A DNA stretch of 46,555 nt from Bacillota bacterium (GTDB lineage Bacteria > Bacillota > Clostridia > SK-Y3): the NCBI GenBank assembly GCA_022360955.1, contig JAKSBV010000154.1:1-46555 (forward strand), in the 5' to 3' direction. The translations under genes were made by a program, and so were the position numbers. How positions within the stretch are numbered: the stretch's first letter is position 1; each line of letters begins with the position of its first letter. The notes under the pieces were generated by a model. The model saw nothing but the letters and a program-made list of their open reading frames with translations, searched no databases and was not told the origin of the DNA. Below, piece after piece: positions 1-9,764 of the stretch.

Positions 1-1
1 G

Positions 2-3000
2 AGACTATTATCCCCCTATATCATTAAGGAAATGGGCGGACAAAAGATAGGCATATTCGGTTTGGCAACACCCGAAACCACCTACAAAACCCATCCGGAC
101 AATGTAGCAGGGCTGGTATTCAGAGATCCGGTTCAAGAAGCACAGGAGATGGCAGCGGTTCTTGAGGGCCAAGGATGTGACGTGATCATTGCATTAGCCC
201 ACTTAGGCATAGACGCGTCCAGTCATGTGACAAGTGAAGATGTGGCCAATGGTGTAACCGGAATAGATATCATCATTGACGGTCACAGCCATACGGAACT
301 GCCGACAGGCAAGGTCGTTAACGGAACATTGATCGCCCAAGCGGGAGAGCATAGTAAGAATATCGGTATAGTAGATTTCGCGGTAGAAGAATCGGGCAAT
401 ATTGCAAGCAGCGCGCGTTTATTTACGAAGGAGGAAGCTGCCGACTTAGCAGAAGATCCGGATATTAAAGCAATTGTAGATGCCATAAAAGCAGAAAACG
501 ACAAGGTGTTATCGGAAGTCATCGGAAGTACGGAAGTGGTATTGGATGGAGCAAGAGAAAATGTCAGAACCGGCGAAACAAACCTCGGAAACTTGATCAC
601 CGACGCGATGCTTGATGTTACAGGTGCGGATCTGGCCTTTACAAACGGCGGCGGCATAAGGGATTCGATTGATGTGGGCGAGATCACGAAAGGTGAAGTC
701 ATAACCGTCTTACCCTTCGGCAATTATGTTGTTGTAAAGGATGTAAAAGGTTCCGACATTAAAGCGGCGGTAGAGCACGGCATATCCAATTACCCGGCTT
801 CAAAGGGTGCGTTCCCGCACATTGCAGGGATGACGGTGACATTTGATCCCGGCAAAGCAGCCGGCAGTCGAATTGTAGACATCAAGGCAAAAGGAGAGGC
901 ATTAGACGAAAACAAGACCTATCGGCTGGCAACCAATGATTTTATAGCAGCCGGCGGAGACGATTATACAATGCTTGCGGACGGTAATATCGTCGGAGAG
1001 TATGACGGATTGGATGAGGTTCTGATAAGCTATATTCAAAAGCAAGCCAATGCAACGATAACGGCAGATATAGCAAAGCCGGAGGGAAGGATACAAATTG
1101 TAAAGAACAGCGCCAGGATGGCAGTTATGGCGGATTTGCACTATCTCCATCCGGAACTCCTGATATCAAAAGGTTCGGCATTTGAGGACTATTTGGAAAA
1201 GGACAGAAAACTTATTGCCGAAAGTCATGCGATTTTAAGAGCCGCAGTAGATACGGTCAGGAAGAGCGATGCGGGAATTGTGCTGGTACCCGGTGATTTG
1301 ACAAAGGACGGTGAAAAATTGTCCCATCAAGGTGTAGCCGATTTCTTAAGTGAACTGGAGACAGCAGGAAAGAAAGTATATGTGATTAGCGGAAACCATG
1401 ATATCAACAATCCGAAGGCGTTTAGCTATGACGGCGATACGACAAGCAAGGTAGAGGACGTATCTCCCCAAGCGTTTAAAACGATTTACAATGACTTCGG
1501 TTATGGGGAAGCGATTTATGAACATGCCGATTCCCTAAGCTATGTCGCTGAGCCGGTAGACGGCTTGTGGATCATAGCCATGGATTCTTGCGACTATGAT
1601 GATAATTATAAGCTGAATCGTCCGGTAACCGGAGGCGGATTTGATGCCGATACGTTAAGATGGATCAGGGCGAGAATCCGTGAGGGGGTTTCTAAAGGCA
1701 AAACAGTCATCGGGATGACGCACCATGGTGTCGTGGAGCATTATGCGTACCAGGATGAGCTGTTCGGTGAATATGTGATTAAAAATTGGGATGCCATATC
1801 GAAAGACTTTGCAGACCTTGGCATGCAGGTCGTATTTACAGGACACTATCATGCCCAGGATATTGTAAAAAATACGTCAAGGTTAGGAAATGAAATCTAT
1901 GATATTGAGACAGGGTCTCTGGTCACCTATCCCTGCCCTTATAGAACGGTAGAAATCATTGGGAATAACAAGCTGGATATCAAGACGTACTTTATAGAAA
2001 GCATAGACTATGATACCAACGGACAAGATTTCCAAGACTATGCCAAAGATTATCTGATCCAGGGGTTGGATACGCTTGTAGAAACGGAATTGATCAAGGT
2101 AATGTCCGGAGGTGCGAACCTTACGCCGGAGCAAAAGGCAGCGTTGCTGGTACAGATTAATGCGGTGCTAGTACCGGGGACAGGGATAACGATCAAAACA
2201 CTGGTGATAGATGCATTAACAGCTCACTATCAAGGTGACGAGACCTTGGACCCTGCAGTAGCGCCGATTATTCAAGGTATGCTGCAATCAACGGACCCGA
2301 TGCAGCAATTACTCGGTGCAGCCCTTGATTCCATCTGGAATGATCCGCCGCCCCAGGACAATAATGTAATCATTACGTTAAAGGATTTGATTAGGGACAA
2401 TGATTCGGGCAATAACAGCGGCGGGGGCAGCAAGCGTCCGAGAGACGACAGATCCGATGAAAGAAAAGCAGGTGAAGTAAAAGATAAAATCAAAAATGTC
2501 AAGGATGTATTAAGTAAAGAGAATATGAATAAAGATGAGGCCAAAAGGGCCTTAAAGGAAGCGAATAAGCTTATCAAAGATACCGCAGAAGTATTAAAAG
2601 ACATGGAAGATCAAAAAAGAGTGAAAGAAGTCGTTCAAGAAACGAAAGAGTTGGTCAAAAAAATACAAACTGCGATGAATAGGATGGACGCAAAGGAAAC
2701 TGCCGCATCTGCGAAAGAAACGTTAAAATCCGTTAAGGATATTATAGAGGCTGCCGGTCAAGAAGCGACGATTAAGGCATTAAAGCAAGAAGCAAGAAAG
2801 GTTGCACAAAAAGCAGTAGAAAAAGCAGGTGAAGTGAAGACAGAGCCGACCGTTGAAAAGGGCCATGGAAAAGCAATGGTAGATACGGAAACGGCTAAAA
2901 AACAGATTAAGGAAGTTGTTAAAGCAGCCAACGCACTAAAGAAAGAACTGAAAGAATCCGTAGGACAGGATAATGTCAGACCTGTATTTGTACTTGATGC

Positions 3001-4024
3001 ATCAACGAAAGAAAAAGTTAAAAAATTAGAGATTCAATTGCCGGCCTTGATTATGCATGAAATGACAAAGAACGGCGTAGAAATCGCTAAAGTGAAATTA
3101 AATGATGTGGAAATGCGGCTGGGCAGTGATGCGTTCGGCGAAGTGCATGAAGAAGACAGTATAGCGTTATCGGCAGAACAGGTGGAAGCACCGGAGAACG
3201 TGCAAACGGAAGACGGTATTAAACCGGTAAAAGATGCACCGGTATATGCATTTAAGGCTGCGGTGAATGATCAAGAACTAAAAGCGTTTCAAAAGCCGGT
3301 AGAACTAAAAATCCGATTAACAACTAACGTGTCGGAAGAAGACATCGCGTTTATGTCCGCAGCGTGGCTGGACGAACGAACTAACAAATGGGTTGCCGTA
3401 GGCGGTGTATATAATGCGGAAGATCATACGCTAAGGGTGAGAAGACCGCATTTTAGCAAATATACGGTCGTAAAATCCAAAAAAGCATTCGCCGATGCAA
3501 AAGGACACTGGGCCGAAACTGAGCTGAACACATTGCTTTCGAAGGGTGTACTTGATGATACGACAGCATTCGCGCCGGATAAAGAAATGACAAGAGAGCA
3601 GTTTGCAGCATGGCTGACAAGGGCATACGGATTAAACCTTAGCGATGAAGTCGCATTTGAAGATGTGGACCGTACCAATCCGTATTATAAAGAGATTGCT
3701 GCAGCATATCATGCAGGCCTGGTAAAAGGAAGAAGTGAAACGGAATTTGCACCGAAGGCCACCATAACACGTCAAGAGATAGCAACAATGGTGGGCAGAG
3801 TTATGAGCCGGTTTAACGACATATCCGGTGTAGAGAATACAAAAGAGTATACTGCCGCATTCGATGATGCAGACAAGATAGCAGATTGGGCCAAAGCAGG
3901 AGTGGCAGTGACTCAGAGGGAAGGTATATTGAAAGGATATAAAGACAGCACGCTTCGCCCGGAACTAAATATGTCTAAAGCAGAAGGGGCCTCGGTCGTG
4001 TATCGTTTATATCACATGGAATAA
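2..4024 (+). CDS. S-layer-anchored 5'-nucleotidase / metallophosphoesterase (5' end outside window)
   Basis: The reading frame is open to the first base of the window, so the Met at 32 is internal and the N-terminal part is missing. Numbering from that Met, residues 1-150 finish a UshA-type metallophosphatase domain and about 150-355 form the 5'-nucleotidase C-terminal domain (NGGGIRDS, GGDDYTML). From about 362 a second, calcineurin-like phosphoesterase follows with DLH, GDLTKDGE, GNHDI, THHG and GHYH metal-ligand motifs. A Ser/Gly-rich linker (about 790) leads to a Lys/Glu/Ala-rich helical region (about 810-990) and a beta-rich segment. Three SLH repeats (from about 1150) would bind cell-wall polysaccharide. 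Inferred role: release of phosphate from nucleotides or other phosphoesters outside the cell. Two different phosphatase domains on one anchored chain is notable. The substrate of the second domain is unknown. A terminator follows directly. Confidence 0.93.
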   Translation, partial: RLLSPYIIKEMGGQKIGIFGLATPETTYKTHPDNVAGLVFRDPVQEAQEMAAVLEGQGCDVIIALAHLGIDASSHVTSEDVANGVTGIDIIIDGHSHTELPTGKVVNGTLIAQAGEHSKNIGIVDFAVEESGNIASSARLFTKEEAADLAEDPDIKAIVDAIKAENDKVLSEVIGSTEVVLDGARENVRTGETNLGNLITDAMLDVTGADLAFTNGGGIRDSIDVGEITKGEVITVLPFGNYVVVKDVKGSDIKAAVEHGISNYPASKGAFPHIAGMTVTFDPGKAAGSRIVDIKAKGEALDENKTYRLATNDFIAAGGDDYTMLADGNIVGEYDGLDEVLISYIQKQANATITADIAKPEGRIQIVKNSARMAVMADLHYLHPELLISKGSAFEDYLEKDRKLIAESHAILRAAVDTVRKSDAGIVLVPGDLTKDGEKLSHQGVADFLSELETAGKKVYVISGNHDINNPKAFSYDGDTTSKVEDVSPQAFKTIYNDFGYGEAIYEHADSLSYVAEPVDGLWIIAMDSCDYDDNYKLNRPVTGGGFDADTLRWIRARIREGVSKGKTVIGMTHHGVVEHYAYQDELFGEYVIKNWDAISKDFADLGMQVVFTGHYHAQDIVKNTSRLGNEIYDIETGSLVTYPCPYRTVEIIGNNKLDIKTYFIESIDYDTNGQDFQDYAKDYLIQGLDTLVETELIKVMSGGANLTPEQKAALLVQINAVLVPGTGITIKTLVIDALTAHYQGDETLDPAVAPIIQGMLQSTDPMQQLLGAALDSIWNDPPPQDNNVIITLKDLIRDNDSGNNSGGGSKRPRDDRSDERKAGEVKDKIKNVKDVLSKENMNKDEAKRALKEANKLIKDTAEVLKDMEDQKRVKEVVQETKELVKKIQTAMNRMDAKETAASAKETLKSVKDIIEAAGQEATIKALKQEARKVAQKAVEKAGEVKTEPTVEKGHGKAMVDTETAKKQIKEVVKAANALKKELKESVGQDNVRPVFVLDASTKEKVKKLEIQLPALIMHEMTKNGVEIAKVKLNDVEMRLGSDAFGEVHEEDSIALSAEQVEAPENVQTEDGIKPVKDAPVYAFKAAVNDQELKAFQKPVELKIRLTTNVSEEDIAFMSAAWLDERTNKWVAVGGVYNAEDHTLRVRRPHFSKYTVVKSKKAFADAKGHWAETELNTLLSKGVLDDTTAFAPDKEMTREQFAAWLTRAYGLNLSDEVAFEDVDRTNPYYKEIAAAYHAGLVKGRSETEFAPKATITRQEIATMVGRVMSRFNDISGVENTKEYTAAFDDADKIADWAKAGVAVTQREGILKGYKDSTLRPELNMSKAEGASVVYRLYHME

Positions 4025-4033
4025 AGCAATCCC

Positions 4034-4069
4034 AAAATAGAGGTTCATTCGCGTGAACCTCTATTTTTT
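4034..4069 (+). terminator. Intrinsic terminator of the SLH phosphatase gene
   Basis: A perfect 11-bp stem (ATAGAGGTTCA / TGAACCTCTAT) with a 6-nt loop is followed by a run of T, 13 bases after the stop codon. Confidence 0.9.
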
Positions 4070-4131
4070 ATGGGATAAGATATCAAACTTTTTTTACAAG
4101 AAATCGGAGTACGCTAAGGGAAGGAGCTGCT

Positions 4132-4260
4132 ATGAAAAAAATTATAAAATTTTTACCCTGCCGTATATTTGCAATGTTTATGTTTACACATTTGAAACAC
4201 CTTTATCGCTCATTTTATCAATGCAAAAAAGCAGGAAAAATGTCGGAGTGTGTCGAATAA
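4132..4260 (+). CDS. Possible small protein, 42 residues
   Basis: An ATG with a well-placed AAGGAG five bases upstream opens a 42-codon frame ending in TAA at 4258-4260. The product is basic with a hydrophobic middle and three cysteines (residues 10, 31, 40). I recognise no family. The interval 4070-4418 otherwise holds no gene I can support. The only support is the ribosome binding site, so this may be chance. Confidence 0.25.
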   Translation: MKKIIKFLPCRIFAMFMFTHLKHLYRSFYQCKKAGKMSECVE

Positions 4261-4418
4261 TGTAGGAAGATGTAACTCTATAACTTTAAAAAGAGTTTAT
4301 AAAGACAACCAACTACAGCCTAAACATACTATTTATACAAACAATGATGAGTCTACGTTTTTTGGTCAAGTATAGATTCAGTAATTGGGACAGTGTTGTG
4401 AAAAGAGAGGAGAAAAGT

Positions 4419-6518
4419 ATGAAGTTACGAATGAAAATGTTAGTTTTTGTTTTAGGTACGGTGTTTCTAATTTGTGCGTCGATAGTGGCAGTGATCTCTA
4501 TGGATATGTACAATATGTCTTCCGATGTGGCGAAGGAGTTGTTAAGGACCAAATCAAAAGCCTATGCCAATCTGGTAGACGGAACGATGGAGGAAGGGCT
4601 AAATGCGGCAAAACATATGGCTAAATCAATGGAAGGCATAAAAAAAAGCGGGATGACGGATCGAGGTACGGTCAACGAAATATTAAAAAATATTTTGGAA
4701 AACAACCCTAATTTTTTGGGTGTATGGGTTGGTTGGGAGCCAAATGCATTTGACGGGCAAGATCAAGCCTATGCCGACCGCTTAGGTCATGATGGGACAG
4801 GTCGATTTATTCCTTATTATTATCGTGATGGCAATGACATCGCTTTGGCGCCGTTAACATTTTATGATACGCCCGGTGATGGCGATTATTATTTACTGGC
4901 CAAACAATCGGGGGAAGTGACGGTGATGGAGCCTTTTGCATATGAAATACAGGGAGAAGAAGTGTTCATGACGACTTTTGCCGTTCCCATCAAACATGGG
5001 GGCAAGGTGGTGGGTGTAGCAGGTGTGGATGTCTCTTTAGAGATGCTGCAGGAAGTTGTCGGACAGCTGCATCTATATGATAATGGATTTGGGGCGGTTG
5101 TTTCAAGTGGTGGCTTGCTTGTTGCCCATCCTGACGCCGAGAGACTTGGTCAAATAGGTACGGAGTTTGAGAGCGGTGACGGTAAGGCGATTTTGGATAA
5201 AATCAGTAGCGGTGACACGACTATCGAAACAGATTACTCTACATATTTGGGACAAAACGTTTTTAAAAGTTATGCACCTATTTTTATCGGGAACCAAAAA
5301 AGCCCGTGGATGTTTAGAGCGGCCGTGTGTCCCGAAGAAGTATTTGCAAAGGTCAAGCATACACTTATGATGGCTGTACTTTTCAGTATATTGGGGGTTG
5401 TTGTGGTGGCGATTGTTGTCGTGTTGATGATCAACAGGATTGTAAGCCCCATTATTGCATCGGTATCCTATGCGGATTCATTCGCGCGAGGAGATTTTAC
5501 GGAGAAAATCAACAGCAGCTATTTGTCACGCAAGGATGAGATAGGCACATTAACGGTGGCGCTGGAAAAACTCCAGCAGGGTATTGCGGGAATCGTCAGA
5601 AATATTATGCAGTCTGCCGAACAGGTAGCTACATCTTCCCAAACGTTAACTGCCACTTCCCAGCAGTCGGCGACAGCGGCGGAAGAAGTCGGCAAAACCA
5701 TAGAAGAAATTGCAAAGGGTGCGGCGGAACAAGCGCAGCATACGGAACAAGGCTTTTTGAAAGCGAAAGATATGGAAACCATTATAAACGAAGAGCAGGT
5801 GTATTTGAAAAACTTAAACCGTTCGTCGGAAGCAGTGGTGACATTAGTTGATGAAGGGATTGAAGTTATTCGGATATTAACGGAAAAAACAGAGGAAAAC
5901 GGGCGCGCAATCAAAAAAATCTATGAAGAAATTACCAAAACCGATGAAAGCAGCAAAAAAATCGGACAAGCCAGCAGTGTCATTGCATCCATCGCCGAAC
6001 AAACTAATTTGCTGGCATTGAATGCTGCAATTGAAGCGGCCAGAGCGGGGAACGCAGGACATGGTTTTGCAGTTGTAGCGGAGGAGATCAGAAATCTGGC
6101 GGAACAATCCACCCGGTCCACAAAAGAAATAGATCATGTGCTTAAGGAATTACAGGCAAATTCTCAGAATGCTGTTCAAACCATGGAAGAAGCGTCTACC
6201 ATTTTGAAAGCACAAGAAGGAAGCGTCAAAACAACGGAACGGAAATATCAAGAGATCGCAAAAGCGATAGAAGAGTCCGCGAAGATGATTGAACAATTAA
6301 ATGTTTCCGAACAGGGAGTAGAAGCCAAGAAAGAAGAAATTATGAAAGTCATGGAGAGTCTATCGGCCATTGCGCAGCAAAATGCGGCAGGGGCGGAAGA
6401 AGGGGCGGCTTCTATAGAAGAGCAGACAGCCTCCGTAGAAGAAATCGCAAATGCCAGCAATGCGTTGGCCGATTTGGCCCAAGAGCTGCAGCAGTCAGTG
6501 GCGAAATTTAAGATATAG
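4419..6518 (+). CDS. Methyl-accepting chemotaxis protein with dCache sensor
   Basis: Membrane chemoreceptor that would sense an external ligand and control a CheA-CheW complex. The start at 4419 is chosen because AGAGGAG lies just upstream. Longer in-frame starts lack such a site. Residues about 8-28 are the first membrane helix, about 35-290 a dCache-type extracellular domain, about 317-340 the second helix, and about 341-395 a HAMP linker. The signalling domain follows, with the typical hairpin tip around residues 526-563 ([18 protein letters not shown]). The C-terminal Q/E/A-rich segments contain likely methylation sites. At 699 residues the length is normal. It stands alone, with no chemotaxis genes beside it. 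The ligand cannot be read from the sequence. Confidence 0.95.
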   Translation: MKLRMKMLVFVLGTVFLICASIVAVISMDMYNMSSDVAKELLRTKSKAYANLVDGTMEEGLNAAKHMAKSMEGIKKSGMTDRGTVNEILKNILENNPNFLGVWVGWEPNAFDGQDQAYADRLGHDGTGRFIPYYYRDGNDIALAPLTFYDTPGDGDYYLLAKQSGEVTVMEPFAYEIQGEEVFMTTFAVPIKHGGKVVGVAGVDVSLEMLQEVVGQLHLYDNGFGAVVSSGGLLVAHPDAERLGQIGTEFESGDGKAILDKISSGDTTIETDYSTYLGQNVFKSYAPIFIGNQKSPWMFRAAVCPEEVFAKVKHTLMMAVLFSILGVVVVAIVVVLMINRIVSPIIASVSYADSFARGDFTEKINSSYLSRKDEIGTLTVALEKLQQGIAGIVRNIMQSAEQVATSSQTLTATSQQSATAAEEVGKTIEEIAKGAAEQAQHTEQGFLKAKDMETIINEEQVYLKNLNRSSEAVVTLVDEGIEVIRILTEKTEENGRAIKKIYEEITKTDESSKKIGQASSVIASIAEQTNLLALNAAIEAARAGNAGHGFAVVAEEIRNLAEQSTRSTKEIDHVLKELQANSQNAVQTMEEASTILKAQEGSVKTTERKYQEIAKAIEESAKMIEQLNVSEQGVEAKKEEIMKVMESLSAIAQQNAAGAEEGAASIEEQTASVEEIANASNALADLAQELQQSVAKFKI

Positions 6519-6656
6519 TACCAACCCCAACGATGCATTTTCCTCAACAAAAATTTCTGCCCCATTGTCAATGATAAGGCTAGACCAAAGATCAAAAGCA
6601 TAATATAATACTATCATGGACATAACTCGAATTTAATGCATAGGGGGTATGATGTA

Positions 6657-7550
6657 ATGAATAAAATCAGAATAGGCACATTGATCAATGGGGAACAGGC
6701 TGAGTCTGTCATACCGGAGATCGTGGATCATGGGTTTGAGAGTTTTTCAATCACATTTTGGAAAACCATAGGAAATACGGATGTTAAAGCCCTAGGTAAA
6801 AAATTAACCGATTATTTAGGGCCCAAAAATATTACCATCTCTTCCGTATCGGTATTCGGTAATCCCTTAAAGGATGATGCCGATGCTTATGAAACAATAA
6901 GATCGTGGGAAATCCTGATTGATCACGCCAAGGATTTTGGGACAGATTTGGTGACAGGATTTTCAGGAAGGATTGTGGATGAAGCGATTGACAAATCCAT
7001 CCCCAGATTTAAAGAAGTTTTTGGAGAACTGGCAAAAAGGGCGGAGGCAAAGGGTGTACGCATTGCCTTTGAAAACTGCAGCATGGACGGAACCTGGGAA
7101 AAAGGGGATTGGAATATTGCCCATAATCCCACAGCATGGGAAATGATGTTTGATGCATTGCCCAATGAAAACTTGGGGCTGCAATGGGAACCGTGCCATC
7201 AGATGGTAAGTCTCATAGACCCCATCCCGCAGCTTAAGCAATGGGCCAAAAAGATTTTTAATGTACATGGCAAAGATGCTACCATCGATTGGGATACTAT
7301 CAAAAAAGACGGTATCAACAGCCCAAAGCCCTTTGTTTGGCACAGGACTCCAGGATTTGGCGATAGCAATTGGACCGATATTATTTCCATTCTTCGCATG
7401 AATCACTATGAGGGAAGTATTGATATCGAAGGATATCATGATCCCGTCTACCGGGGAGAACTGGAACTAACCGGGCAGGTGCACGCGCTTCATTACTTAA
7501 AGCAATGCCGCGGGGGAAGTTTTCTAAAAAACCCGGCAGCGTGGGGATAG
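6657..7550 (+). CDS. Sugar phosphate isomerase/epimerase-like TIM-barrel protein
   Basis: A 297-residue protein of the xylose-isomerase-like TIM-barrel superfamily (the family of hydroxypyruvate isomerase, IolE/IolI and tagatose 3-epimerase types). Likely metal ligands are the Glu of FENCSMDG, the His of WEPCHQM, the His of FNVHGKD and the Glu of IDIEGYHD near the C-terminus. The start at 6657 follows AGGGGG with 9-base spacing, rather than the upstream in-frame ATG at 6636. It is monocistronic, with no neighbouring sugar transport or kinase gene, so the substrate stays open. Cytoplasmic, with no signal peptide. Confidence 0.85.
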   Translation: MNKIRIGTLINGEQAESVIPEIVDHGFESFSITFWKTIGNTDVKALGKKLTDYLGPKNITISSVSVFGNPLKDDADAYETIRSWEILIDHAKDFGTDLVTGFSGRIVDEAIDKSIPRFKEVFGELAKRAEAKGVRIAFENCSMDGTWEKGDWNIAHNPTAWEMMFDALPNENLGLQWEPCHQMVSLIDPIPQLKQWAKKIFNVHGKDATIDWDTIKKDGINSPKPFVWHRTPGFGDSNWTDIISILRMNHYEGSIDIEGYHDPVYRGELELTGQVHALHYLKQCRGGSFLKNPAAWG

Positions 7551-7655
7551 AGAGGGCAAAAGAGCTTCGTGATCCTGGCTTTATAGAATAGCAAACGGTA
7601 ATTGGCACCGCATAGCAGCGGTTGCTGTGAGACGATTATCTAAGCATATAGATAC

Positions 7656-7741
7656 CCAACTTTAAAATCGAATTTATATTTACACAAAAAACGCAGAATC
7701 ATCGTTGTTTATGTAAATAGCATTTTTAGGTTTAAAGTTGG
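7656..7741. repeat. Nested inverted repeat, about 86 bp
   Basis: Outer arms CCAACTTTAAA (7656-7666) and TTTAAAGTTGG (7731-7741) match perfectly. Inner arms TATTTACA (7677-7684) and TGTAAATA (7712-7719) also match. It lies in the 375-base gap between the isomerase and the membrane-protein gene and has no reading frame. It could be a small non-autonomous element or an RNA hairpin. A comparable nested palindrome lies at 43274-43369. Confidence 0.6.
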
Positions 7742-7749
7742 TTATCTTT

Positions 7750-7785
7750 AGTCACCCTGTGTGTGAGGCAGGGTGATTATTTTTG
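7750..7785 (+). terminator. Intrinsic terminator
   Basis: Stem TCACCCTG (7752-7759) / CAGGGTGA (7769-7776) with a 9-base loop, followed by TTATTTTT. It may end the isomerase transcript. Confidence 0.75.
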
Positions 7786-7838
7786 GTGTGCAGCTATTTA
7801 AGTTTGTAACTTATAAAAGAAAAGTACTTAGAGCTGTA

Positions 7839-7867
7839 TTGACTTTTCGATTAGGTAATTGTACAAT
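7839..7867 (+). promoter_or_regulatory. Sigma-A promoter of the small membrane protein gene
   Basis: TTGACT (7839-7844), 17-base spacer, TACAAT (7862-7867). The -10 box sits inside the palindrome AATTGTACAATT (7857-7868). Confidence 0.75.
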
Positions 7868-7926
7868 TAGAATAAATTTACAATACATTTGTATAATAAG
7901 GAAAAACTAAAAAGGTGGAGTCTTCT

Positions 7927-8319
7927 TTGAAAAAACTAATGTCCATTTTGTATTTTTTTTGGATTGCAATATCTGTTGTCGTTTTAATTACGGTTACATT
8001 TGCGCTTTATCCGGTATATGAGGATAGTGAATTTCCTTTATTTATAGATATTTCACTAACCGTTTTTTTGCCGTCTTTTTTCGCCTTAGCATGGTTAACC
8101 GTTCATTTTGTTAATATATTTATCAAAAAACAGATTTATAAAATTGTGATAGGCATTATTATAATAATCATCGCGTTTACATATTCAATAACTTTAATGG
8201 AGTTTAGCTTGTTTTTTAGAGTTGCAGCCTCAGTTGTTGGGGTTATCATTGCTTTTATTCACTATTTTATAACAGAAGTTATTTATAGAAAAAGCTTGCT
8301 GTTTAAAGAGAATGTTTAA
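7927..8319 (+). CDS. Small integral membrane protein, four predicted helices
   Basis: A 130-residue hydrophobic protein with four likely membrane segments (about residues 5-27, 39-60, 68-90 and 94-117) and basic ends. I do not recognise a family. TTG at 7927 is taken as the start because AAAGGTGG lies 8 bases upstream. The in-frame GTG at 7915 would overlap that site. It has its own promoter at 7839 and is not part of an operon. Confidence 0.7.
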   Translation: MKKLMSILYFFWIAISVVVLITVTFALYPVYEDSEFPLFIDISLTVFLPSFFALAWLTVHFVNIFIKKQIYKIVIGIIIIIIAFTYSITLMEFSLFFRVAASVVGVIIAFIHYFITEVIYRKSLLFKENV

Positions 8320-8470
8320 GCGTATTTCGTATGAGGGGACGGAATAAACTGTTTATAAAACTATTCCGAATAGAAAAGCAGTTCATTTTAAAGGTTTGCG
8401 CGTTATTTAGGCCGATTTATCAAGGGCTTTAAAACACCAAATAAAGCACTAGACAGTGATTCGTTAAATA

Positions 8471-9103
8471 TTATTTATGATGGGTTGTACACAATGAGAC
8501 AATATGCTTTTCATCAATTTGATGTTTCCGGAAAGAACAATGAACCGATTCATTTTTAGTGGTTAACCGTATATTTTCCTTTTCGATTGTAAATGAAAAA
8601 CAATTGAGAGGAATGGACAATCCCTTTCCCACAGCTTTGATATAGCTTTCCTTCAAGGTCCACAGCGTATAGAAATAGTGTAATCTGTTCTTTTCATCCT
8701 GCCCCATCAAGTCATTGTATTCGGCTTTTGTAAAGAATCTTTTGGCAATGTCAAAATTAATCGGCTGTATAACCTCTACGTCTATCCCGACAGGTGCATT
8801 GTCCGCTGCACATACCACCCAGTCGCCGGCATGTGACAGGTTAAAGTGAATACCTTTATGTTCTGCAAGAATGGGTTTCCCATATTCGTTCCGTCCGAAT
8901 TTCAGCTGACTGCTCTTTATATTGAATCTATTGCAGATGGCATATCTCGCCAGCAGGTCGCCAAGCAAACACCGCTGTGCGTCCTCAAAGAATGCAAATC
9001 GATTTATTCGCTCTCTTTTTTCCGGAGCAACTAAATTCAAAAGGTTGTCAAATGTATCTTGATCCATTTGACGCAGTATTTTAATGCCATAGATATCGAC
9101 CAT
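8471..9103 (-). CDS. Sfp-type 4'-phosphopantetheinyl transferase
   Basis: Would transfer the phosphopantetheine arm of CoA to a serine on carrier proteins. The 210-residue protein has the family motifs in order: FNLSHAGD (87-94), GIDVE (106-110, Mg2+-binding acidic residues) and WTLKESYIKAVGKGL (148-162). This is the longer Sfp type used for carrier proteins of secondary metabolism and sometimes fatty-acid synthesis, not AcpS. No peptide or polyketide synthetase is in the window, so its partner lies elsewhere. A sigma-A promoter lies at 9181-9209 on the minus strand. Confidence 0.93.
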   Translation of the reverse strand: MVDIYGIKILRQMDQDTFDNLLNLVAPEKRERINRFAFFEDAQRCLLGDLLARYAICNRFNIKSSQLKFGRNEYGKPILAEHKGIHFNLSHAGDWVVCAADNAPVGIDVEVIQPINFDIAKRFFTKAEYNDLMGQDEKNRLHYFYTLWTLKESYIKAVGKGLSIPLNCFSFTIEKENIRLTTKNESVHCSFRKHQIDEKHIVSLCTTHHK

Positions 9104-9180
9104 AAGTAGTAATCCTTATTCTTTCTAGCGTATGTTTTTGTCTGAGGACAAGCCAATGAGTGTTTGAATCATCCTATTCC

Positions 9181-9209
9181 ATTATATCCCTAAAATATAT
9201 GGAAGTCAA
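9181..9209 (-). promoter_or_regulatory. Sigma-A promoter of the phosphopantetheinyl transferase gene
   Basis: Read on the minus strand: TTGACT (9209-9204), 17-base spacer ending ATATTTTAGGGA, TATAAT (9186-9181). The spacer resembles those at 10920-10948 and 27420-27448. Confidence 0.8.
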
Positions 9210-9305
9210 AAAAGTGTCTTTTGATGTATGAAGAATATGATATAATAACTACGGTATGCCTTAGGGTTTTGGTTAATGTAAAAATTTTCAAGGAGGCATT
9301 AAGAA

Positions 9306-9638
9306 ATGTGTGTAAAGAAATATAACAAGCTTGTACGGGATAAAATTCCGGAGATCATTGAAAAAAGCGGCAGAAGTGTGGTTGTTGAAGTTTTGGGTGA
9401 TGAAGCCTATAAAAAATATCTAGATGAAAAGCTGAGCGAAGAATTACAAGAATACCTTGAATGTGACAATGTAGAAGAACTAGCTGATATGGCCGAAGTT
9501 ATTTTTGCTATATTAAAATATAAAGGCATTCATATAAATGATTTTGAAGATATACGCAAGAAAAAAGCTGTTGAGCGGGGAACTTTTGATAAGAGACTAC
9601 TGCTTAAGGAAGTTATTGGTGCTGCGGAAGGCTCGTAA
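9306..9638 (+). CDS. MazG-like nucleoside triphosphate pyrophosphohydrolase
   Basis: A 110-residue all-alpha NTP pyrophosphatase of the phosphoribosyl-ATP pyrophosphohydrolase-like group. The hallmark NKLVRDKIPEII lies at residues 7-18. An acidic helix pair (EKLSEELQEYLE, then EELADMAEVIFAIL) would bind Mg2+. The family removes non-canonical nucleotides ('house-cleaning'). The start is set by AAGGAGG eight bases upstream of ATG 9306. A TATAAT at 9241 may be its -10 box, but no clear -35 was found. The 126 bases after the stop hold no recognisable feature. Confidence 0.9.
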   Translation: MCVKKYNKLVRDKIPEIIEKSGRSVVVEVLGDEAYKKYLDEKLSEELQEYLECDNVEELADMAEVIFAILKYKGIHINDFEDIRKKKAVERGTFDKRLLLKEVIGAAEGS

Positions 9639-9764
9639 AAAAGTATGGACAGCGGGAAGGGAACGGTTTGTCCACAAACAGGTTGCCATTTATGATGTAT
9701 ATCATGTAATTATTACAACATATCTTTAATGTTTTCATAGACTCTATAACCGACAGCTTTTATA

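Noticed and set aside
4053-4265. A 70-codon plus-strand frame beginning at the terminator
   Set aside because: It starts inside the terminator hairpin and has no ribosome site. The shorter frame at 4132 in another phase has one and is the better candidate.
9241-9246. TATAAT before the MazG-like gene as a complete promoter
   Set aside because: No -35 box was found at 16-18 bases; the nearest TTGATG is only 14 bases away.
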